A stretch of DNA of 64,000 nucleotides. Source: Ascarosepion bandense. Its lineage: Eukaryota > Mollusca > Cephalopoda > Sepiida > Sepiidae. Location of the stretch: positions 2,063,501-2,127,500 of the forward strand of contig JBBBDQ010001275.1 of assembly GCA_037127315.1 (NCBI GenBank), written 5' to 3'. Position 1 is the stretch's first letter, and every line of letters starts with the position of its first letter. The notes under the pieces are model-generated. The model did not search any database and had not been told where the DNA came from. It saw only the letters and a program-made list of their open reading frames with translations. Positions 10,640 through 21,474 of the stretch are shown one piece after another. A program made the position numbers and the translations under genes.

Positions 10640-11040
10640 TTCAAGCAGGACTAATTAGTTGTAACATCAGCCTAGAAAATGAGTTGAGAACAGATGCCTT
10701 CAAGAAGGTCAGGGTTGAAAATTACGAACAGTGTAGCTTCAAGGATAGAGCCCTGGGGGACACTGATATTACCACAGAAAAGAGTAGCAGTACAGGACAA
10801 GTGTCATTTTGTGCTTTGATAAGAAAAACTGAATCAGTTCAAAAATTAATTCAGAAATACAAGTTGCCAAAGAAATGGTGAACAATAGAATTTAGGTTTT
10901 ATTAGTCTCAGAGTTGAACCTCTCAGGAACAACCATCAATAACACATTACAGTGCCTTTTGATAGAGATCCCCTGGGGGACACTGGCACTACCACAGAAA
11001 GACCTAGAAGAGTAGAAGTACAGGACAAGTGTCATTTAGT
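10640..11040 (-). pseudogene. LINE A RT fragment, internally duplicated
   Basis: Minus-strand frames give SVPQGSIL, then TLFVIFN and GICSQL, matching the RT motif preceding the catalytic aspartates in the LINE A copy at 61911-62261 (FLIFIN, DGICSQLS). A second copy of the ccctgggggacact segment with the aggacaagtgtcattt flank lies near 10968-11045, so a piece of about 250 bp is duplicated in tandem. Frameshifted and dead. Confidence 0.5.
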
Positions 11041-11329
11041 GATTTGATCAGAAAAACTGAATAATAAGTCCATCCTTTCTATATAGACCAATCTGTTTGG
11101 GGTCTACTATCTTACTAAGGATGTTTAAAATGAAAATTCCCACTAAGTTTGCAATTTGAGCAGCATAAAATGCACCCATAGAGATACTGAAGTTATCACT
11201 GTGGCTTTTTATCCACAAATAATTATTATTGGTTAATAATAATATTCTTGAGGCCAATATAACCTTGAATTCTTCATCAGTAATTGTTACATAGTTCTTA
11301 GCAAAATTAAAACAGTGGATTTTTTTTAT

Positions 11330-12113
11330 ATGGAGGGGTAAAAGTTTATTTTGTACTGAATAAGCTACAAGACCTTCTACAGAAGGTAGCAGAAGAAAGT
11401 AACAAGAAAGGACTAGAAATAAACTGCAAGAAAACCAAATGCATGGTCATCAGTAAAAAGGGCAGCCCAAAATGCCAAATACAGGTCATGGATACTAGAA
11501 TCAAGCAGGTACAAAATTTAAATACCTGGGAAGAGTTATAACAGAAGATGGAAAGTGTGACACAGAGATCTGAAGGCGAATTGGCATGGTGAAGGAAGCA
11601 TTCCAGAAGTTGAGTAAGGTATTAAGAAACAGGACAATTTTGCTAGAAACAAAGAAGAGAGTCCTGGATTGCTATATGCTGTCTGTCCTTCAATATGGGA
11701 GTGTATGCTGGACAATACCATCAAAGATAAAGGAAAAACTTGAAGCAACTGAAATGTGGTTTCTACAGAAGAATGCTGCAAATATCATGGATCGAGCATG
11801 TGAGCAATGATGAGGTCTTGGAAATGATGGAAACAAAAAGGAAATTAATACTGAGCATCAGGAATAGACAGCTGAAGTTCCTGGGACACGCAATGAGGAA
11901 GGAGGGCTTGGAGAATATGATACTAACAGGCCCCATAGAGGGAAAAAGAGACAGGGGTAAGCAACGGATGAGATATTTGAAGGACCTAATCAGGTGGATG
12001 ACAGAACGAGGATTGCACGGTGTAACAGAAGGTGTGCTCAGAGCCACCAGGGATAGGGAAATGTGGAAAGCCATGATCGCCTACGTCCTGAAGGGACAGG
12101 GCACATAGAAGAA
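11330..12113 (+). mobile_element. LINE B, 5'-truncated copy
   Basis: Carries the last third of an endonuclease-RT LINE: LQDLLQKVAEES, INCKKTKCMVISKK, KFKYLG-type codons (broken by a 1-bp shift near 11513), EAFQKLSKVLRNRTILLETKK, SVLQYGS.CW, then LKFLGHAMRKEGLENM, GKRDRGKQR and KAMIAYVLKGQGT, stop, and an (AGA)n 3' end. It sits inside the older YRDD-type RT. Frames switch near 11513 and 11770, so it is dead. Confidence 0.85.
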
Positions 12114-12261
12114 GAAGAATTCAATGAAGGTTGCCTTATCTTTGTTTTTAATGAGATTGAATAGTGTCAAAAAAATCTTTCCACACATTGATGAAGGATA
12201 ACTTTTGTATGGAGTCAGTTATATTTTTAATTATGTTTTTACAGATAAGTAATTCGTTTTA

Positions 12262-12575
12262 ATGTGCATTGTGGCGCAGTGGATATCAACTCGGAACGAG
12301 AAATCGGTAGAGCTGAGTTCGAATTCCAGTTGAATTCATTGCATTCACTTACACGCAAATACCCTTGGGAAAGGTATTAATCCGTCTATTCCTTCCAGTT
12401 ATGGGTTAAATAACATGACAGATTGGGTTCTATAGCCTTGGTCGGCAACCAGTCTACCGCAGAAAGCAATGGCAACCTACTGTGGGATAATCTTCTGCCC
12501 AGTCAGTCATGCCTCTTTCGAGACATGATCGCCCAAGCGTGTATCACGTATGGTACTTAACTGACTGACTGAATT
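12262..12575 (+). repeat. tRNA-derived SINE
   Basis: Full-length: head gtgcattgtggcgcagtgg, B box gagttcgaattcc, tail gactgactga. The motif ttttacagataa occurs on both sides (12236-12247 and about 12579-12590), consistent with a target duplication that includes some extra 5' sequence. It interrupts the minus-strand RT relic. Confidence 0.9.
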
Positions 12576-13195
12576 AGTTTTACAGATAAATCAATTTTCG
12601 AGGGGTCACTCAATATAGTTTGTAAATCATTATCAAAGTTGGGTTTGTGGTCTTTGAAAAGTAAGCATGCATTTTTCAGGTGGATGCAAATTCTGTCTTC
12701 AATATTAAATTTACTTACAAATTCGGCCACATCCTGGTTTTTTGGGGGGACATAGTCTCATGATCTTTATCAACTTTATAGGTACTAATAATTATCAGGA
12801 GGGATTGACTTTGTAGATGTTTCTGGATTTGTCTACTTTGATCTGGAAGTCATGGCATTTTTAAATTTCTTCAATGACTTCATTTACCTTGTGTAGGAAT
12901 TTGTTAGATGATTTTCTGAACTTGATTTTCTTGAGTAAGTTAAACATATTTGCATTGAAATGATCTTGTAGTTTGTTGCTGGTGAGGGGAGCGATCTGTG
13001 GGATTCACATAATAGCTTTCTTTTATGTCATCTAGCCTGTCAAAAAGATTTAGGTAGAAATGGGCCATCCATCGTAGTCTCTTTAAGTCAATAATTTTAT
13101 CCATGAGGGATAGGGTTAAAGAATGCAAAGATGGATAAAGAATTTTTTTTTTTTTAATATTCAAGGGAAAATTTAACCATTTGTTGGGTAAGACC

Positions 13196-13387
13196 TTTTT
13201 TTTCTTTTTGTTAATCATATCACCCCAAGCAAGGCGAAAACGCCACTGATGCGCAGGGGGCTACATAAGAGTGAAGAGATTGAAAAAGAGAAAAACCGGA
13301 AACCACATCCTAAACAGGAAACAAGGGATGAGCCTCTTCACCTATTCAATAGACGTGGGTGGAGTGTGAACCGGGCGATAGTTTAGT
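13196..13387 (-). mobile_element. LINE A 3' UTR fragment
   Basis: Minus-strand tail (poly-T, aatcatatcaccccaagcaa, gggggctacataagagtg) plus the ggaaaccacatcctaaacag and caatagacgtgggtggagtg segments shared with 44398-44855. No coding part. Confidence 0.8.
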
Positions 13388-13934
13388 CAAATTAATTTCT
13401 CCAAAATATTCTTCCACACTTAGTAACCTTTTGAATCTTATTACTGCCTTACTTGAAGTGATATGGTTAGATAAAAATAGTATTTACAAATGTAATAACT
13501 TTATTTTTTAATATGAGTCTGGGCAGAAAGTCTAACCAATTTCATTTACTTTCTTTTTATTTATGTCTTGATAGTTTCTTTATTAAATGTTCCACATTTT
13601 GTGAGAATAAAAATTCTGCAAGGAAAACTGTAATGTTGTATTTACAGCCAAAATCTTATAACGTTTCACTTTTCTTCAAAATTTTTCTATTAAGAAATTA
13701 AATGAAATCAGATAGACTACATGCCAAAAAACACGTATTAAAAAAAACTGGAAAAATAATCTTTAAATTTACATTTAAAATTTCAGCAGCCATTCTCCTT
13801 CATGTGTGTGCATAATAACATCAACAAAAACATCGCATCAATCCAATAAAATCTTAAATGATGAAACATGTCATACAAAAATTTTCCCCTGCTTTGTCAT
13901 AGATTTTCTTAAGTATCCGCTGGAAATATATATA
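13388..13934. other. No recognisable feature
   Basis: AT-rich; short ORFs only. Confidence 0.55.
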
Positions 13935-14255
13935 CACAGGGTGTAATGGATGAATTGTCATCGAAATTATTTACAAATTAAAAATAACATCTTATTTTAA
14001 CAAATATATTTACTAAAATTACACAGAAATATTTTTAAATATGAAAGAGTAAATTTATTCAATAAATTTGCTATTGACTTTAACCATGTTCTCCAGACAG
14101 CTTTGGAATCTCCTGCATCTTTTCTGGACAGTCTCCTTGTTTAAGTTAGTGAATGCTGCCATAATCCTTGTTTTCTGTTCATCTTTAATGTCACAAAGAG
14201 TTTTGTTACAATTAAGCTGCTTGACACTTATACATTGAAATGATGGGAGAGTCCA

Positions 14256-14297
<42 letters not shown>

Positions 14298-14591
14298 TGG
14301 ACTCTCCCATCATTTCAATGTATAAGTGTCAAGCAATATATATATATACCAAAATTACACAAAAATATCTTGAAATACTAAGGAGTAAATTTATTTAATA
14401 AAATTGCTATTGACTTCAACCACGTCATCCAGACAGCTTTGGAATCTCCTGCATCTCTTCTGGACAGTCTCCTTGTTTAAGTTGGTGAATGCTGCCATAA
14501 TCCTTGCCTTCAGTTCATCTTTAGTGTCACAAAGAGTTTTGTTACAATTAAGCTGCTTGACACTTATACATTGAAATAATGGGAGAGTCTA

Positions 14592-14600
<9 letters not shown>
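13935..14600 (-). mobile_element. Mariner M1, two tandem partial copies
   Basis: 13935-14255 begins with the terminal repeat cagggtgtaatggatgaatt and continues antisense into the transposase C-terminus (ctttggaatctcctgcatct; kinship with the 45538-47045 copy). 14340-14600 repeats the same stretch. Between them lies a perfect palindrome centred on (TA)n at 14220-14332. The duplication appears tied to that palindrome. Confidence 0.65.
14220..14332. repeat. Perfect palindrome around (TA)n
   Basis: A 39-nt arm beginning cttgacacttatacattgaa and its exact reverse complement flank about 36 nt of TA. The left arm recurs at about 14563-14600 with two changes, next to another (TA)n at 14593-14638. 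Able to form a cruciform. Confidence 0.9.

Positions 14601-14638
<38 letters not shown>
14593..14638. repeat. (TA)n microsatellite
   Basis: TA tract following the second copy of the palindrome arm. The next 330 bp (14640-14967) shows no recognisable feature. Confidence 0.9.
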
Positions 14639-14641
<3 letters not shown>

Positions 14642-14967
14642 TTGTACTAGTAGTATGTTCAGCATCATTAGATCCCATAACAAGCAAGTTTTGATGAATT
14701 TCAGTGAATCTAATACAAGACTCGGGATTATATCCTCCTGCAATTGCAGATCTAGAGAAAACTGTCTGGTGGAAGGTAAATGTAGATCTACAAATATGAT
14801 ATACTGAACGGAGAAGTATTTGTCACCAAAGCAAAAAGAACAAAACAAATCTGTTAAAAAACTGTCTTAGTTGTTTTAGAAACTTGAGAGCCATTTGAAA
14901 ATTGAAGCAAATCTCACTCGTCACAGAATCTGACAAACCCATCAGATGCCCAAATCAGGTTGTGTCT

Positions 14968-15034
14968 ACAGGGTGTGAGGGATAAATTGTTGTCTAAATT
15001 ACACAAGAATGAAAATACCACTGACATCGCATTT

Positions 15035-15036
<2 letters not shown>
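14968..15036 (-). mobile_element. Mariner M1 terminal repeat
   Basis: Terminal inverted repeat cagggtgtgagggataaatt and subterminal sequence, cut off by (AC)n at 15038-15080. The opposite end of the same family is at 15769-15865, so these may be two ends of one deleted element. Confidence 0.55.

Positions 15037-15037
<1 letters not shown>

Positions 15038-15080
<43 letters not shown>
15038..15080. repeat. (AC)n microsatellite
   Basis: About 21 uninterrupted CA/AC units. Confidence 0.95.
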
Positions 15081-15082
<2 letters not shown>

Positions 15083-15359
15083 CAACTAACCCAAGAGGGT
15101 GGGCCACTCTGAAAATATTCTGTGAAGTTACAGAACGGAATCCTACTTCAGTATTTCTGCTCAACTTTATCAGTCTGTCTTACCTACTTGGTATGTTGAT
15201 TTGCGATTTTTATTTTATTTTAATTTCTGTCTTTAATTTTTGTATTTAATTTTTGTCTTTAATTTGCCTGAATTTTTTAACAGGGGTAGTATTTTGCTAT
15301 TGTAAATAATTTTTACGTTTAAATCTCGTTTCGACTTATACTAAGTTAAAACTTAAATT

Positions 15360-15762
15360 TTTATTATTATAATTATTACTGGAGTAGATAGCACCCTCCA
15401 TCACCCGGTTTTACACTCCCCCTCCCCTTTTATTGAGCAGGATTGGAGGTGATCGCCTTGTTTCTTGTTTAGGAAGGGGTTTCCGGTACACTCTCCTTCA
15501 ACTTCGGTCATGGTTTCCGGCTTTCTCTTTTCCAATCTTTTCACTTTTCCTTATTTTTTTCAATTGGAGTAGATAGACTGAACTATCGCCTGGTTCACAC
15601 TCTACCCACGTCTATTGAACAGGTGTAGAGGCTCATCCCTTGTTCCCTGTTTAGGATGTGGTTTCCGGCTTTCTCTTTTCCAATCTATTCACTCTTATGT
15701 AGCCCCCTGCACACCAGTGGCCTTACCATCTTGCTTGGGGTGATATGATTAAAAAAAAAAAA
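15360..15762 (+). mobile_element. LINE A 3' UTR with internal repeats
   Basis: Two to three units of about 150 bp (ctgtttaggatgtggtttcc, tctattgaacaggtgtagag) precede the terminal atgtagccccctgcacacca, cttggggtgatatgattaaa and poly-A. Inserted between the M1 mariner ends at 15036 and 15769. Confidence 0.8.
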
Positions 15763-15768
15763 AATACA

Positions 15769-15865
15769 GTATGCCATTTCCAAATTTCAGGCAGTATCAC
15801 AATATTCATTTTCTTAAAGATGGTGTCCAACTGACCTTACTATACTGTGTAATCATTACAGCCTG
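15769..15865 (-). mobile_element. Mariner M1 end fragment
   Basis: Shares catttccaaatttc and tggtgtccaactgacc with the 3' part of the 45538-47045 mariner. Runs into (GT)n at about 15866-15890. Confidence 0.5.
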
Positions 15866-16052
15866 TGTGTGTGTGTGCGTGTGCGTGTGTTACCAAATAA
15901 AGTAGATAAACAAATGAACATTTATTTATATCTGTTGTATTAATAGAATAGAGGTTTATCTTTAACTAAACAAACTGTTTACCATAAAAGCATTTTCTTT
16001 TAAAAATACCCTCATCAGTTGAATCTCTGTTTTTTATTTTTTAGCATTAGAA

Positions 16053-16572
16053 ATGATTGGCTGGTTGGTTGTTTTCTTTTTATGGCAAATCAACCTCGAT
16101 GGGTCATTTATTGCCAACTAAATTTTTTTTTTATTATTTATTGCTGGTAATACCTTTTTTCTTTCAACAATTTATTGTTGTTTTTTATATAAGTTTTTGT
16201 GTCTCGTAATACTTTTTACTTTTCGAGTATCAAGTTTCATTGGGATTTGTTTTTTTTAAGGGCAGGGTCCCCAAATCCTACAATTGTTATTTAACCCATA
16301 ACTGGAGGGAAGAGATGGATTAAAACTTTCCCAAGGGTACCAGTGCTTAAGTGAATGCAGGGTATTCAACTGGAATTTGAACTCTGCTCACCAATTTCTC
16401 TTTCCGAGCCGATATCCAATGCACCACAACGCACATCCATCACTATACGTTTACAGCACCTGGTATTCCCAAGCAGTCACCCATCGAAGTACTGACCAGG
16501 TTCAACATTGCTTAACTTCAGTGATCAAGCGAGAACCGGTGTATTCAACATGATAGGCCGTAAGCCCACTAT
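16053..16572 (-). repeat. Chimeric 5S-tRNA SINE
   Basis: In minus-strand order: a 5S rRNA-derived head (16447-16566), a tRNA-like unit (about 16385-16440, gagttcaaattccagttg on minus), the SINE core, then a long tail with accaaccagcc near 16065. A likely target duplication is tagaaatgatt (about 16044) versus tataaatgaatt (about 16570). Same family as 46064-46695 and 26752-27018. Confidence 0.8.
16447..16566 (-). pseudogene. 5S rRNA-derived SINE head
   Basis: The minus strand reads GCTTACGGCC..., then GATCACTGAAGTTAAGCAA, GTACTTCGATGGGTGACTGC and TTGGGAATACCAGGTGC, a collinear 5S gene with internal control region (A box, intermediate element, C box) recognisable. Diverged from a functional 5S and fused to SINE sequence, so it serves as a promoter head rather than a ribosomal RNA. 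Confidence 0.8.
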
Positions 16573-16844
16573 AAATGAATTTACAGATAGGGTTATATTT
16601 AAATTTTAGTTTAATCCACAATTTCTTTGTCAAGGACAATTTATTTCTTTCGTCACTGTGCAAATTTAAAGATTCTGAAATTCTAAATGTTGAATTCAAC
16701 GATTCAACTGTCATCGATCAAAGGATCGGCTACCTGATACAGGTAACATCTGAAATATCATAGATGGAAAAGCTATCAAGCCACAATAATACATAGAAGA
16801 AATGGTGAAAGAATTTTAACAGATTTTTATGCACGTTCACCCAA

Positions 16845-17215
16845 CACCTGCTTCATACTCCTCCAGAGTTTTTTGAACAGGAGTAGAGGTTTATCCCTTG
16901 TTTCCTGTTTATTATTCTTTTCCAAAGTTTAACTCAACTTTATATTCTAACATCTCCACTTAAACTCCGATATTGTATTTACTATTTATTTATGTTTTCT
17001 CAATAGGAGTAGATAAGTTAGTCAATTGTCTGGTTCACAATTGTCTCTGGTCTTTTGAACAGGAGTAGAGTTTTATCCCTCATTTCTTGTTTAGGGTTAG
17101 GTTTCTGCTTCCTTCTTCTTCTACAGTCTATTCATTCACGCTCGCTCTAAGTAACCTCTTGCATCTTAGAGTATTATCACCTTGATTGGGATTAAAAGAT
17201 TAAGAACAAAATTAA
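16845..17215 (+). mobile_element. LINE A 3' UTR fragment, old
   Basis: Repeated gaacaggagtagaggtttat and ccctcatttcttgtttaggg units and a decayed terminus (taacctcttgcatcttagag ... gattaa). No coding sequence. Confidence 0.65.
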
Positions 17216-17305
17216 GACCTGATAATTGTTTTTTCAAAAGGATGCTGAAGCTTCACAATCTTCTTTCTAACATTCCTTGTGAGAGAGCTTGATAAGCAAA
17301 GATGA

Positions 17306-17622
17306 CATATCAGTCAGTTAGTTAAGTGGCATACGTGAAACACGCTTGGGCGATCATGTCTCGAAAGAGACATGACTGACTAGGTAGAAGATTATCCGGC
17401 AGTAGGTTGCCATTGCTTTCTGTGGTAGACTGGTTGCCACCCAAGGCTATAGAACCCAATCTGTCCTGTTATTTAACCCATAACTGGAGGGAAGAGACAG
17501 ATTAATACCTTTCCCAAGGGTATTTGCGCGCAAATGAATGCAATGAATTCAACTGGAATTTGAACGCGGTTCTTCGATTTCTCATTCCGAGCCGATATCC
17601 ACTGCGCCACAAACGCACATAC
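17306..17622 (-). repeat. tRNA-derived SINE
   Basis: Full-length reverse copy from cagtcagttagttaagtggc to gccacaaacgcacat. Little diverged in the core. Confidence 0.9.
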
Positions 17623-17624
17623 TT

Positions 17625-18285
17625 AGTGAAAAAGAATATAAAAGAGAAACTGACTGCACTAGGAAAGTCAAAATGAAGAGAGAAGCTACATTCCAAGTTG
17701 AGGTGGAAAAGCATGTCTAGAGGGACAAGGCTGGCGGGGGGGGGGGGTGCCAATACAGCGAAGATTCCGTTGCTTCACAAGAGAGCAATTTATAGAAGGC
17801 TACGTTGCGAGTGTCATATGAGATACTGAGAATATTCACATTATGGGTGGGTCTAGTTGCTATCATTTCTTTTTCTTTCTGTTTTTGTTTTACTGATTTC
17901 GGTAGTAAAAAGATCGTTAGACGTGAATGTGGAAAACAAAAGAGACTCCTCCTTCAATAGAAATCGGCAGACTAACATTTGGAATAAAAGTGACTTCATT
18001 CTTCAAAGCAAAGAGCAAAGTTGGCAGAATTCGGGGAAGGATGCTATTTCCAATGATTTTTTATTTCTACTGATACGTAAATATATATAGGTACATCAAT
18101 AAATCTGTCAACTAGTAATGAAAATAGTATCTATTTTAAACAAGAAATATTTATTTTTCAATACAATCTTATTGTCAATGCCCTCATTCCAATGGTTATC
18201 CGTTAATCACATCCATAGGTACATCATAATTTTTTCTTTTATTTTAAACAACAAATTTTTTTTTAATACATTTAATCCAATGTTT
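17625..18285. other. No recognisable feature
   Basis: Includes a short G run at 17737-17748. ORFs of up to 77 codons lack any known motif and are judged incidental. Confidence 0.5.
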
Positions 18286-18292
18286 CAGTGGA

Positions 18293-18602
18293 TGTGCATT
18301 GTGGTGCAGTGGATATCGGCTCGGAACGAGAAATCGGGGAGCCGAGTTCAAATTCCAGCTGAATTCATTGCATTCACTTACGCACAAATACCCTTGGGAA
18401 AGGTATTAATCTGTCTATTCCTTCCAGTTATGGGTTAAATAGCAGGACAGACTGGGTTCTATAGCCTTGATCGGCAGCCAGTCTACCGCAGAAAGCAATG
18501 GCAACCTACTGCGGGATAATCTTCTGCCCAGTCAGTCATGTCTCTTTCGAGACATGATTGCTCAAGTGTGTTTCACATATGGCACTTAACTGACTGACTG
18601 AA
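18293..18602 (+). repeat. tRNA-derived SINE
   Basis: Full-length: gtgcattgtggtgcagtgg head, gagttcaaattccagctg B box region, gactgactga tail. Confidence 0.9.
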
Positions 18603-18715
18603 TATAATAGTTGAAAACATGATTGAGGCTTTTACTGGGCATAAAGTGGGAGATCAGTTTTATATTGTTATGAAGTAATAAACTGATCCCCCACTAATTA
18701 CTACTTAATAATATA

Positions 18716-18907
18716 ATACATCTCTTCCCCCTCTAGCTATGAGTCAAATAATAGGACAGATTGGGTTCTATATCCTTGGTTGGCAACCAGTCTATCGCAA
18801 AAAGCAATGGCAACCTACTGCGAGATAATCTTCTGCCCAGTCAGTCATGTCTCTTTCGAGACATGATCGCCCAAGCGTGTATCACGTATGGCACTTAACT
18901 GACTGAA
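18716..18907 (+). repeat. tRNA-derived SINE, 5'-truncated
   Basis: Core and tail only (tctcttccccctctagctat ... cacttaactgactga); the tRNA-like head is missing. Confidence 0.85.
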
Positions 18908-18944
18908 TCCAAGGCTTCTACATTAATCAAATACATAGTTTTTA

Positions 18945-19150
18945 GGGTTTTTTTTTAATTGATTTCACCTCAAGCAAGGAAGTAATGCTAAGACATTAGG
19001 GGTTACTGGGTGTGAAAGAATTAAGAACAGAAACATTACTAATGAGCGGAAAGAGAAAACATTAATCAGGAGGAGAGTAGATAGCGTTTAACATTGCATT
19101 TAAATTTTTGAAGATTAAATTTGGCTGGAAAGCATGAGTAAGTTTCCTTT
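18945..19150 (-). mobile_element. LINE A fragment
   Basis: Minus-strand tail (ttaattgatttcacctcaag, aggggttactgggtgtgaaa) with the same layout as 52583-52680 and 61258-61330: a diverged LINE A subfamily. Confidence 0.6.
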
Positions 19151-19231
19151 CTTTTTAATGCTGTCAATCCAATAGAATCAATCACATATGTAGGTACATC
19201 ATTAAGTATGTAGCCTTATGATGAAAATACT

Positions 19232-19537
19232 CCACCCACGTCTATTGAACAGGTGAAGAGGTTCATTCCTTGTTCCCTGTTTAGGATGTGGTTTCCGGCT
19301 TTCTCTTTCCCAATCTTTTTACTCATTTCTTTTTTCAATTGGAATAGGTAGACTAAACTTTCGCCCGGTTCACACTCCACCCACGTCTATTGAACAGGTG
19401 TAGAGGCTCATCCCTTGTTCCCTGTTTAGGATGTGGTTTCCAGCTTTCTCTTTTCTAATCTTTTCACTCTTACATAGCCCCCAGTCCATCAGTGGCGTTA
19501 CCGCCTTGCTCAGGGTGATATGATTAAAAAAAAATGC
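19232..19537 (+). mobile_element. LINE A 3' UTR with tandem units
   Basis: Two ~145-bp units (ccacccacgtctattgaaca, ttaggatgtggtttccggct), then catagcccccagtccatcag, gctcagggtgatatgattaa and poly-A. Confidence 0.8.
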
Positions 19538-19559
19538 ATTTAATTCATTGCTTCTCTAT

Positions 19560-19925
19560 TAATGACATATTCAGTTTTATCAAAAAAGCAGTTTAGCCAC
19601 TGCTTGAAGCACATGAAAAGCATCAGCTATCTGCCTGGTTTATAAGAATTCCTATCATAATATCAACCCATCAGCCTCTTTAGTGACTTGAGAAAACCTT
19701 TTGAGCTTATCATCAATAAGAAACTATTGACAACCTCAGCACAAACAGCTTCCTGTGCAACAAAACGTATGGGTTTTGCTAATCTATGTCTATTGCTGAT
19801 GTCATGACTATCATTATACATGGCATCAGTCAAGCACTTAATAATAATAAATACATCTTCAGACTGATCAGCTTATACAAACTCTTCTGCTATGGAACCT
19901 GCACGAGATTCCTCTCAATTATAAA
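19560..19925 (+). pseudogene. LINE RT fragment (fingers/palm start)
   Basis: Frames contain PFELIINKKLLT, SIADVMTIIIHGISQAL and ISLYKLFCYGTC..FLSIIKS, collinear with the RT stretch between the NYRPISLL-type motif and the VFSIIKSFL-type motif. The last 45 bp recurs at 20925-20975. Frameshifted. Ends at (TA)n. Confidence 0.55.
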
Positions 19926-19928
19926 GTC

Positions 19929-19929
<1 letters not shown>

Positions 19930-19954
<25 letters not shown>
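19930..19954. repeat. (TA)n microsatellite
   Basis: TA tract directly abutting the hammerhead end of the next element. Confidence 0.9.
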
Positions 19955-19959
<5 letters not shown>

Positions 19960-20085
19960 CATCCACAGACAGATCTGTTTCACTGTATCACAGCTCATCA
20001 GTATGGTTAGACTCCGATTGTTTTTAACCCAAGATTGAAACCCGACCAAATTGGCATCAGTCGGCGATTCTATTTATGTTGGGAA
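19955..20085 (-). repeat. tRNA-like/hammerhead element, copy 2
   Basis: On minus: a tRNA-like head with B-box-like GGGTTTCAATC (about 20028-20045), a spacer, the ribozyme core, then gatgactaca and (TA)n. Collinear with 1-118, 30425-30545 and 50730-50865. Confidence 0.6.
19963..20006 (-). ncRNA. Hammerhead ribozyme, intact core
   Basis: Minus: stem I CCATA/TGTGG (one G-U), CTGATGA, stem II GCTGT-GAT-ACAGT, GAAA, palindromic stem III ACAGATCTGT and cleavage after GUC (predicted between 19968 and 19967). Every conserved core base is present. The self-complementary short stem III is the kind that favours dimeric action in animal retroelement ribozymes. Confidence 0.65.
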
Positions 20086-20351
20086 AGAGAACAAAGTAGC
20101 ATAATGTCAAAACATGACACTTTTTAATTTTGTCTGGGTAAGATACATACTGGGAACATATATTATTTAAATGGGTTGACAATAATTTTTAAAGGCAAGT
20201 TGGATTTTAGGTTTGGTTTAGTTTAAATTTGATTTTGTACTACCTCATCTGTTAAAGGGGCTGGATTGTTTGGTTAAAATAAAATAATTATGGTATACTA
20301 ACGTATATTGAAGTTATGAAAACCAAGTGAGTGAAATAATTTTTATGTAAT

Positions 20352-20701
20352 ACTAGCAGTATAGCCCGGCGTTGCTCGGGTGTAATGAAAGCTTTTATAT
20401 ATATATTATCGATTTTCTGCACTATTGTAAGAACTGCAACCTTGAAACTTCTGAATATCGTTTCTTATGTCTTTGTCTATGAGTGTATCAAATTTGATTA
20501 AAATTGGACCATTCCTTCTATAACCCAATTTTTTCGATTATCGATTTTTGATATTTATCGGGAGTACCTCGACACAAAACCTAGCTAAGAACACTCGCAG
20601 ACGCTTATAGTAGAACTGTGTAAATTTTCAAGAAAATTGGTTAAGCCGTTTCGGAGTCTATAGGTAACGGACACACACACACAAAGTTCCATTTATAAAT
20701 A

Positions 20702-20703
<2 letters not shown>
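20352..20703 (+). repeat. Element E, short form
   Basis: Begins actagcagtatagcccggcg and jumps from aatgaaagctt to a TA tract and the ttatcgattttctgcac region, deleting most of the 5' half. Ends agttccatttataaataag, then (TA)n at 20705-20745. Confidence 0.75.
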
Positions 20704-20745
<42 letters not shown>

Positions 20746-20750
<5 letters not shown>

Positions 20751-20885
20751 CATTGAGAGAAAAACTCAACACATAGTTAAATGGTTATAAATCAAGATTT
20801 ATTTTGACAATGTAATATTACATTGTCTCACTCAGACCATTGAAAAACAAGCTCATTCAGAATATTTAAAAAAACATTTTTAACA
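20746..20885. repeat. Element J copy with short palindrome
   Basis: Shares aactcaacacatagttaaat and gatttattttgaca with 7405-7560. Contains the perfect 22-bp palindrome gacaatgtaat/attacattgtc at 20806-20827. Confidence 0.5.
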
Positions 20886-20924
20886 GAGGAAGTGAAGCTT
20901 GTCTTATTTAAACCAGCTTATACA

Positions 20925-21020
20925 AATTCTCCTGCTATGGAACCTGCACGAGATTCCTTTCAATTATCAAGCCAGATATATATATATATAGTCATCCGCA
21001 GACAGATCTGTTTCACGTTA
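20925..21020 (-). repeat. Duplicated RT end plus truncated hammerhead
   Basis: 20925-20975 repeats the RT tail of 19870-19920, then a short (TA)n, then 20990-21015 repeats the 3' half of the 19963-20006 ribozyme (GAAACAGATCTGTC and the TGCGG stem I strand). So the unit RT-(TA)n-hammerhead exists twice within 1.1 kb. Confidence 0.5.
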
Positions 21021-21084
21021 TTAATTGGATAAATTCTTTTGAATTATCCTTTTTGTCGTTACTGATCTCTCATTCTCTCCTATA

Positions 21085-21474
21085 TATATATATATAGCGT
21101 ATCAAGGTAGCAGATAATTTTCTAAACATATAACGTTAAATATAACAGACAATGAATGTCTATTATGTTTAATCATGAGCCGTTCTGTGCATCATATTTT
21201 AGCTTTAATTTCAGGTCAAAATAAAGAACCAGCATAATTAAAAATATTTAAATGTTGGACAATTTTTTTCTTTATTTTCACCTGAAATTAAAGCCAAAAT
21301 ACGATGTTTAGAATGGCTCATGATTAAACATAATAAAAACACTTTCTTAAATATAACAGGTAATAAATGTTTATTATGTTTAATCATGAGGCGTTCTAAA
21401 CATCGTATTTTGACTTTAATTTCAGGTGAAAATGAAGACAAAAATTGTCCAACATTTAAATATTTTATATACAT

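Larger units (their letters stand above)
11048..13140 (-). pseudogene. Reverse transcriptase of the GLYRDDGL type, interrupted
   Basis: On the minus strand from high to low coordinate there is a region with MAHFYLNLFDR (about 13060), then FKDHKPNFDN-like codons (about 12630). After a SINE come NIIKNITDSIQ..NVWKDFFDTIQS codons (about 12150-12240). After a LINE B come TDEEFKVILASR..LLTNN, SISMGAFYAAQIANLVG and GLYRKDGL (11048-11300). This order matches uncharacterised RT proteins I know from cnidarians and molluscs (LKDHK...NP box, MG.(Y/F).GA..CELVG, GLYRDDGL). The catalytic box reads RKD rather than RDD, and several frameshifts are present, so it is inactive. Confidence 0.55.
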
